From Lachnospiraceae bacterium UBA7199 (GTDB lineage Bacteria; Bacillota; Clostridia; Lachnospirales; Lachnospiraceae), in NCBI GenBank assembly GCA_002490775.1, contig DKUR01000068.1, positions 47,244 to 66,607 on the forward strand: 19,364 bases of DNA, written 5' to 3'. This document shows, in pieces, positions 15,952 through 19,364 of the stretch. The notes below the pieces were generated by a model. It saw only the letters and a list, made by a program, of their open reading frames with translations, was not told the origin of the DNA and made no database searches. The position numbers were made by a program, and so were the translations under genes. Within the stretch, counting starts at the first letter, position 1; each line of letters opens with the position of its first letter.

Positions 15952-17499
15952 TTATTCATCAAAATTAATTTCCTTCTGGCTGACATCCTCAAATTCCCGT
16001 ATCATTTCATCACTGGGTGCCTTCGTTAATAAGCTAACCACCACAATCGCCGCTATACTGACTGCAAAACCTACTGCCAGGGAATACAGGCTTGTAGCTG
16101 TGCCAAGTGTCTGCCCGCCAATAAGCGGAATATAATCCCAAACTAAAACCGTAACAGCACCTGAAGCAATTCCTGCTGCCGCTCCGGCAAAGTTTGTCCG
16201 TTTCCAGTAAAGAGAAAGTAATACTGTCGGCCCAAACGCTGCCCCAAGCCCTGCCCATGCATTGGAAACCAGTCCCATAATAGAGCTGTTAGGATCAAGG
16301 GCAATCAGGTATGCCAAAACTGCAATCACAAGAACCGTTATACGGCTGATCAGGAATACTGTTTTTTCGGAGGCATCCTTTTTTATAATCCCCTTTACCA
16401 GGTCTTCTGCTACACTGGATGCACTTACCAGAAGCTGTGAATCTGCTGTTGACATAATTGCCGCTAAAATGCCGCACAGAAAAATACCTGCAATAATAGG
16501 AATTTTCACATCCTCTGTAAACAGCTTAATAATCATATTGATAAATACTTTTTCTTCCTCTCCGCCAGTAAGTACCTCAGGATACAAATAGGCACGTCCC
16601 ACAATCCCGATCACCCATGCCAGTGCAAGAGAAAGAAATACCCATACAATTGCAATTCCTTTTGACTTATTTAACTCTTTTTCATTCTTAACTGCCATAA
16701 AACGAACTAAAATATGAGGCATACCACAGTATCCTAGCCCCCATGCCAGCCCTGATATAATGTCCACCGCCCGGTAAGGCTCGCCTCCATTGTTAAAAAG
16801 GCTTAAAAAAGCGTCTGCTCCGCCAGCGACACCGCTCATTTCAATATTAGAAAGAACACTGTCAGGACCAATCACACCCAAAGCAACAACAGGAACCACT
16901 AAAAGAGCTATCAGCATAAGTGTTCCCTGGATAAAGTCCGTGGTACACACAGCCATAAAACCGCCCAAAAAAGTATAGACCAAAATAACAATCGCCCCAA
17001 TGGTCAAGGCAATCTTATAATCCACATGAAATACCGAATTAAACAGCTTGCCTCCTGCTGCCAATGCCGAAGCCGTATATACCAGGAAAAAGACTACAAT
17101 TGTCACCGATGAAATAAAAAGCAAAATTCTCTTTTTATCATGAAACCTGTTTTCAAAATAGGTCGGCAGTGTCAATGCATTATTGGCACGAATCGTATAC
17201 CTGCGAAGCCTTCCTGAAATGAAAAGCCAGTTAAGCACCGTTCCGATAAACAATCCAATGGCAATCCATGCCTGGCCTGTCCCTAACGCGTAAATAGATC
17301 CAGGAAGCCCCATAAGAAGCCATCCGCTCATGTCTGATGCCTGTGCTGACAAAGCTGCCACCCATCCGCCAAGCTTCCTTCCCCCCAGAAAATAATCCTC
17401 TGTGCTATTATTCTTTTTTGCATACATTGCCCCCACTCCCACCATAAGCAGAAGATAAAGCGCAAAAGCAACAATAATCCATCCTAATGAATCGCTCAT
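15952..17499 (-). CDS. putP: Sodium/proline symporter (PutP-type, SSS family)
   Basis: A 515-residue integral membrane protein that takes up proline with Na+. The start at 17497-17499 follows GGGAGG by six nucleotides and gives MSDSLGWIIVAFALYLLLMV, the first membrane helix; about 12-13 hydrophobic segments follow. PutP signatures match strongly: TEDYFLGGRKLGGW, ASDMSGWLLMGLPGSIYALG (with the Na+-binding Asp and Ser-Gly known from Escherichia coli PutP), GGFMAVCTTDFIQG, and AAIMSTADSQLLVSASS, the second Na+-site helix. It has its own promoter and is followed by a terminator, so it is an independent unit between the sugar locus and the flagellin gene. Other SSS substrates are less likely given the DMSGW match. 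Confidence 0.93.
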   Translation of the reverse strand: MSDSLGWIIVAFALYLLLMVGVGAMYAKKNNSTEDYFLGGRKLGGWVAALSAQASDMSGWLLMGLPGSIYALGTGQAWIAIGLFIGTVLNWLFISGRLRRYTIRANNALTLPTYFENRFHDKKRILLFISSVTIVVFFLVYTASALAAGGKLFNSVFHVDYKIALTIGAIVILVYTFLGGFMAVCTTDFIQGTLMLIALLVVPVVALGVIGPDSVLSNIEMSGVAGGADAFLSLFNNGGEPYRAVDIISGLAWGLGYCGMPHILVRFMAVKNEKELNKSKGIAIVWVFLSLALAWVIGIVGRAYLYPEVLTGGEEEKVFINMIIKLFTEDVKIPIIAGIFLCGILAAIMSTADSQLLVSASSVAEDLVKGIIKKDASEKTVFLISRITVLVIAVLAYLIALDPNSSIMGLVSNAWAGLGAAFGPTVLLSLYWKRTNFAGAAAGIASGAVTVLVWDYIPLIGGQTLGTATSLYSLAVGFAVSIAAIVVVSLLTKAPSDEMIREFEDVSQKEINFDE

Positions 17500-17597
17500 A
17501 ATCAACCTCCCTTTCATCACAGATAGCAAGCCTGCCTTCATACAAGCCTGCTGGTAAAAGTATATCCGCGCCAATGTTTTTCTGCGCATTCCTATAT

Positions 17598-17626
17598 ACT
17601 ATATATGAGCAAGCTCTATCCGTCAA
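17598..17626 (-). promoter_or_regulatory. Promoter of the symporter gene
   Basis: The minus strand has TTGACG (17621-17626), a 17-bp spacer and TATAGT (17598-17603), a strong sigma-A-type match. Start would be near 17591, leaving a leader of about 90 nt that holds a 9-bp direct repeat CAAGCCTGC (17527-17535 and 17543-17551). An inverted repeat AGTATG/CATACT (17656-17675) lies upstream and could be an operator. Confidence 0.7.
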
Positions 17627-17696
17627 CTAAAAATTTTATCGTAGCACTGTGATAAAGTATGCCAGCACACATACTATACATTTTTTTATACAAAAA

Positions 17697-17730
17697 TAAT
17701 TCCGGCGGCCTTCTGGCATCACCGGAATTA
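17697..17730 (-). terminator. Intrinsic terminator of the flagellin-like gene
   Basis: A 9-bp arm TAATTCCGG (17697-17705) pairs with CCGGAATTA (17722-17730); in the RNA the helix continues through further pairs and a 2-nt bulge to a GCC-AGAA-GGC tip. On the minus strand it is followed by ATTTTTG. It lies about 50 nt past the stop codon of the flagellin-like gene and separates it from the symporter promoter. Confidence 0.8.
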
Positions 17731-17781
17731 ATCATTTATTTTTTATGCTTTTTAAATACGTTTAACAGGCTCTCTTCAAAA

Positions 17782-18561
17782 TTACATACCGCCAAATAAC
17801 CTTAATACACCTGAACCATCCTGCATCTTCCGCCGGATCATATCCATACGGTAATCCTGAAGAAGCTTATTTTTCTTCTGTTCCGAAACTGCCTTTGGAA
17901 CATCCAAATCTTCTATGCGGCTTCTGGATGCCACAAGATCAAGGGAAGTTCCCTTATTGTAATTATAGGCATGTTCCAGAGCATTCGTACTTGCTCCTGT
18001 ACGGCTTCTTGCAGCACTGATCTTTTCCATAGCAGCATCAATGACTCCAATGTCAAATTTGCCGGTGACATTATATCCCTCAAGACCAAGAGACTTAAGG
18101 GTTGCATTCTCCATGTTGATCTTTAAACCTTTTCCATCTGCACTGGCAGCGATGTCCATATCTGCCATACTTCCTTCCAGCAGTTTCATCTCATTATATT
18201 GTGTGCCCACTGCTGTATCCTGAATATCTGCTAAAAGCTGATCAACCTCGGCCTGAATCATCTGCTTTTCAGAATCGCCGTACATTCCGTTAGATGCCTT
18301 AACACTAAGTTCGCGTATTCGCTGCAGGGAATCCTGCATTGTTCCAAGCGCCCCGTCCTGAATATTGGCAACGCCAATTCCATCCCGGATATTTGAAGCG
18401 CCTACCTCCAGCCCATTGCTGTTTCTCTTCAGCAAATTAGCAATGGCAAGCCCTGCCGCGTCATCTGATGCTTTCTGAATTCTTTTGCCGCTGGCTATCT
18501 TTCCATATATGGAATTTACCCTTTGCGCATATGGTACATTTTGTACACTTGAAATTCTCAC
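17782..18561 (-). CDS. Short, divergent flagellin-family protein
   Basis: A 259-residue flagellin homologue. The start is GTG at 18559-18561, five nucleotides after AAAGGAG. The N-terminal D0/D1 region is recognisable: SIYGKIASGKRIQKASDDAA then GLAIANLLKR, and TMQDSLQRIRELSVKASNG (residues about 75-92). The C-terminal D1/D0 region has MEKISAARSRTGASTNALEH and ends LLQDYRMDMIRRK followed by MQDGSGVLRLFGGM. The usual N-terminal NHN-I-x-A-x-N pattern is replaced by SSVQNVPYAQRVN, and there is almost no variable D2/D3 domain. No other motility genes are in the window, and its promoter is sigma-A-like rather than the sigma-28 type of most flagellin genes. It may be a filament protein, a minor flagellin, or a repurposed secreted coiled-coil protein. 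Confidence 0.85.
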   Translation of the reverse strand: MRISSVQNVPYAQRVNSIYGKIASGKRIQKASDDAAGLAIANLLKRNSNGLEVGASNIRDGIGVANIQDGALGTMQDSLQRIRELSVKASNGMYGDSEKQMIQAEVDQLLADIQDTAVGTQYNEMKLLEGSMADMDIAASADGKGLKINMENATLKSLGLEGYNVTGKFDIGVIDAAMEKISAARSRTGASTNALEHAYNYNKGTSLDLVASRSRIEDLDVPKAVSEQKKNKLLQDYRMDMIRRKMQDGSGVLRLFGGM

Positions 18562-18622
18562 GAATACTCCTTTCCTGTGCCCTGCTGCCTGCACATTTAT
18601 TTAATCCTACTTTTATATATAT

Positions 18623-18651
18623 AGTATAGTACATTTATTTTTCCAGTTCAA
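18623..18651 (-). promoter_or_regulatory. Sigma-A-type promoter of the flagellin-like gene
   Basis: The minus strand shows TTGAAC (18646-18651), a 17-bp spacer and TATACT (18623-18628), which is a good housekeeping promoter. No sigma-28 motif (TAAA then GCCGATAA-like) is seen. A bulged inverted repeat TTCCAAGT/ACTGGAA overlaps and extends upstream of the -35 (about 18641-18665) and might be an operator or part of the insertion-sequence end. Confidence 0.65.
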
Positions 18652-18711
18652 GATGCTACTTGGAAATTTTTTGGTATCCGTTCAGCCTTCCGCCTAAACC
18701 AACAGGTATAG

Positions 18712-18734
18712 CACCGGCTAAAATATAGCCGGTG
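18712..18734 (-). other. Inverted repeat at the end of the transposase gene
   Basis: A 9-bp stem CACCGGCTA (18712-18720) with TAGCCGGTG (18726-18734) overlaps the TAG stop codon of the transposase. No U-run follows in the transcript, so termination would be weak. It could mark the end of the IS66-type element or block read-through into the flagellin-like gene. The true terminal inverted repeat of the element was not identified. Confidence 0.45.
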
Positions 18735-19364
18735 TGCCCATAAATATCTTTTTTATATTCTCAATGATTCCCATTTCCCTTTTCTTAAGGGTTTCGATTA
18801 TGGTCATGATGGAGCAGTACATCTTCTGACCACTTTCCTTACGGAATCCCCCTGCCATTTTCTGCCTGTTTTTGGCTTTCCTTAAATCCCTTTCTGAAAT
18901 GTTGTCATCAAATGGTACGGAAAAATTGTGCAGGAACAGCAGATGGTTATGGCTGTACTTCTCCATTCGGTTTAGCAGTGTCCTTTCGTCCTGCCTCGCA
19001 TACTTATGGGCAGTTTTCTTGTTTTCTTCCTTCCCCTTCTTCAACAGTGAAAAATACTCCGCCTCATATTCCCTTATCATCCCTTCCGGCAGCATGGATA
19101 TCCCCTGCCCCATGAATTCCTTACGTTTCCTGTTCATTTCTCCCAAAAGAGTAATCATGCCGCCTGACCACTGGTTCCCGGTTTCCTCTGTATTCTTGCG
19201 CAGGTAACGGATGATGTGTACATTGCATTCTGCATGGTCTGTCCCGAAGTGGTACAATGCACTTTCATGGTCATGGACAAGGATCCCTGCATAGCGGCCC
19301 AGGAAATCCACTTTCCTTAAGGCTTCCATGGACTTGCTGTCCATTGCATGGTATATGACAGTAT
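18718..19364 (-). CDS. IS66-family transposase, C-terminal part (cut by window edge)
   Basis: The frame is open to the right edge, so the N-terminal half lies outside; about 215 residues are visible. It reads TVIYHAMDSKSMEALRKVDF, then FLGRYAGILVHDHESALYHF with an Asp in the DDE-type core, then DHAECNVHIIRYLRKN (the IS66 H-x-E/x-C-x-x-H-x-x-R-Y pattern). The end carries VPFDDNISERDLRKAKNRQK then MAGGFRKESGQKMYC, the IS66 signature holding the catalytic Glu. Transposition of the element is its expected role. It ends in TAG and is transcribed toward the flagellin-like gene. Whether the element is intact cannot be seen. Confidence 0.9.
   Translation of the reverse strand, partial: TVIYHAMDSKSMEALRKVDFLGRYAGILVHDHESALYHFGTDHAECNVHIIRYLRKNTEETGNQWSGGMITLLGEMNRKRKEFMGQGISMLPEGMIREYEAEYFSLLKKGKEENKKTAHKYARQDERTLLNRMEKYSHNHLLFLHNFSVPFDDNISERDLRKAKNRQKMAGGFRKESGQKMYCSIMTIIETLKKREMGIIENIKKIFMGTPAIF

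Larger units (their letters stand above)
18712..19364 (-). mobile_element. Right-edge IS66-type insertion sequence, partial
   Basis: Presence is shown by the IS66 transposase segment. The element probably ends somewhere between the transposase stop (18718) and the -35 box of the flagellin promoter (18651), but no terminal inverted repeat or 8-bp target duplication could be recognised, so the boundary given is the inner limit. Accessory IS66 genes (TnpA/TnpB type) would lie outside the window. Confidence 0.6.

Noticed and set aside
17500..17589. Longer N terminus for the symporter
   Set aside because: The extra residues are not PutP-like, and GGGAGG precedes the ATG at 17497-17499.
1..19364. 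CRISPR array, tRNA or rRNA genes
   Set aside because: No regularly spaced repeats, and no tRNA or rRNA-like segment was recognised on either strand.

Overview
The window looks like the chromosome of a Gram-positive, low-to-moderate G+C gut-type Clostridia, most likely a Lachnospiraceae member. This rests on the ribosomal protein sequences, strong GGAGG ribosome-binding sites, sigma-A-type promoters, and the style of the sugar genes (two GH94 phosphorylases, a domain-inverted GH3 enzyme, an ATPase-less oligosaccharide ABC importer). Species cannot be fixed from the sequence alone. Almost everything is on the minus strand; only the AraC-type regulator is on the plus strand.

Layout. (1) 1-3475: start of the S10 ribosomal protein operon, transcribed leftwards: rpsJ-rplC-rplD-rplW-rplB-rpsS, with rpsS cut by the window edge. 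It has a good promoter with an A-tract UP-like element, a roughly 300-nt leader with nested complementary segments, and an unusually long structured spacer between rplW and rplB. (2) 3590-15675: a beta-glucoside/beta-gluco-oligosaccharide locus. A plus-strand AraC regulator converges on a minus-strand set read in the order 901-aa GH94 phosphorylase, cellobiose phosphorylase (GH94), lipoprotein substrate-binding protein, two ABC permeases, domain-inverted GH3 beta-glucosidase. An internal promoter precedes the binding protein. Hairpins sit between binding protein and permeases and between permeases and GH3, suggesting graded expression. (3) 15676-17626: a PutP-type Na+/proline symporter with its own promoter, followed by a possible 35-aa reading frame and a strong terminator. 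(4) 17697-18651: a lone short flagellin-family gene with a sigma-A-like promoter and its own terminator. (5) 18712-19364: the C-terminal part of an IS66-family transposase running off the right edge.

How it fits together (inference). The binding protein and permeases would import short beta-gluco-oligosaccharides using an ATPase encoded elsewhere. The cytoplasmic GH94 enzymes would split them with phosphate to glucose-1-phosphate, and the cytoplasmic GH3 would hydrolyse remaining beta-glucosides. Pairing a clear cellobiose phosphorylase with a second, longer GH94 suggests more than one linkage is used, for example beta-1,4 plus beta-1,3 from mixed-linkage glucan. The AraC protein is the likely local regulator. 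The ribosomal operon, symporter, flagellin and IS66 remnant look like independent units.
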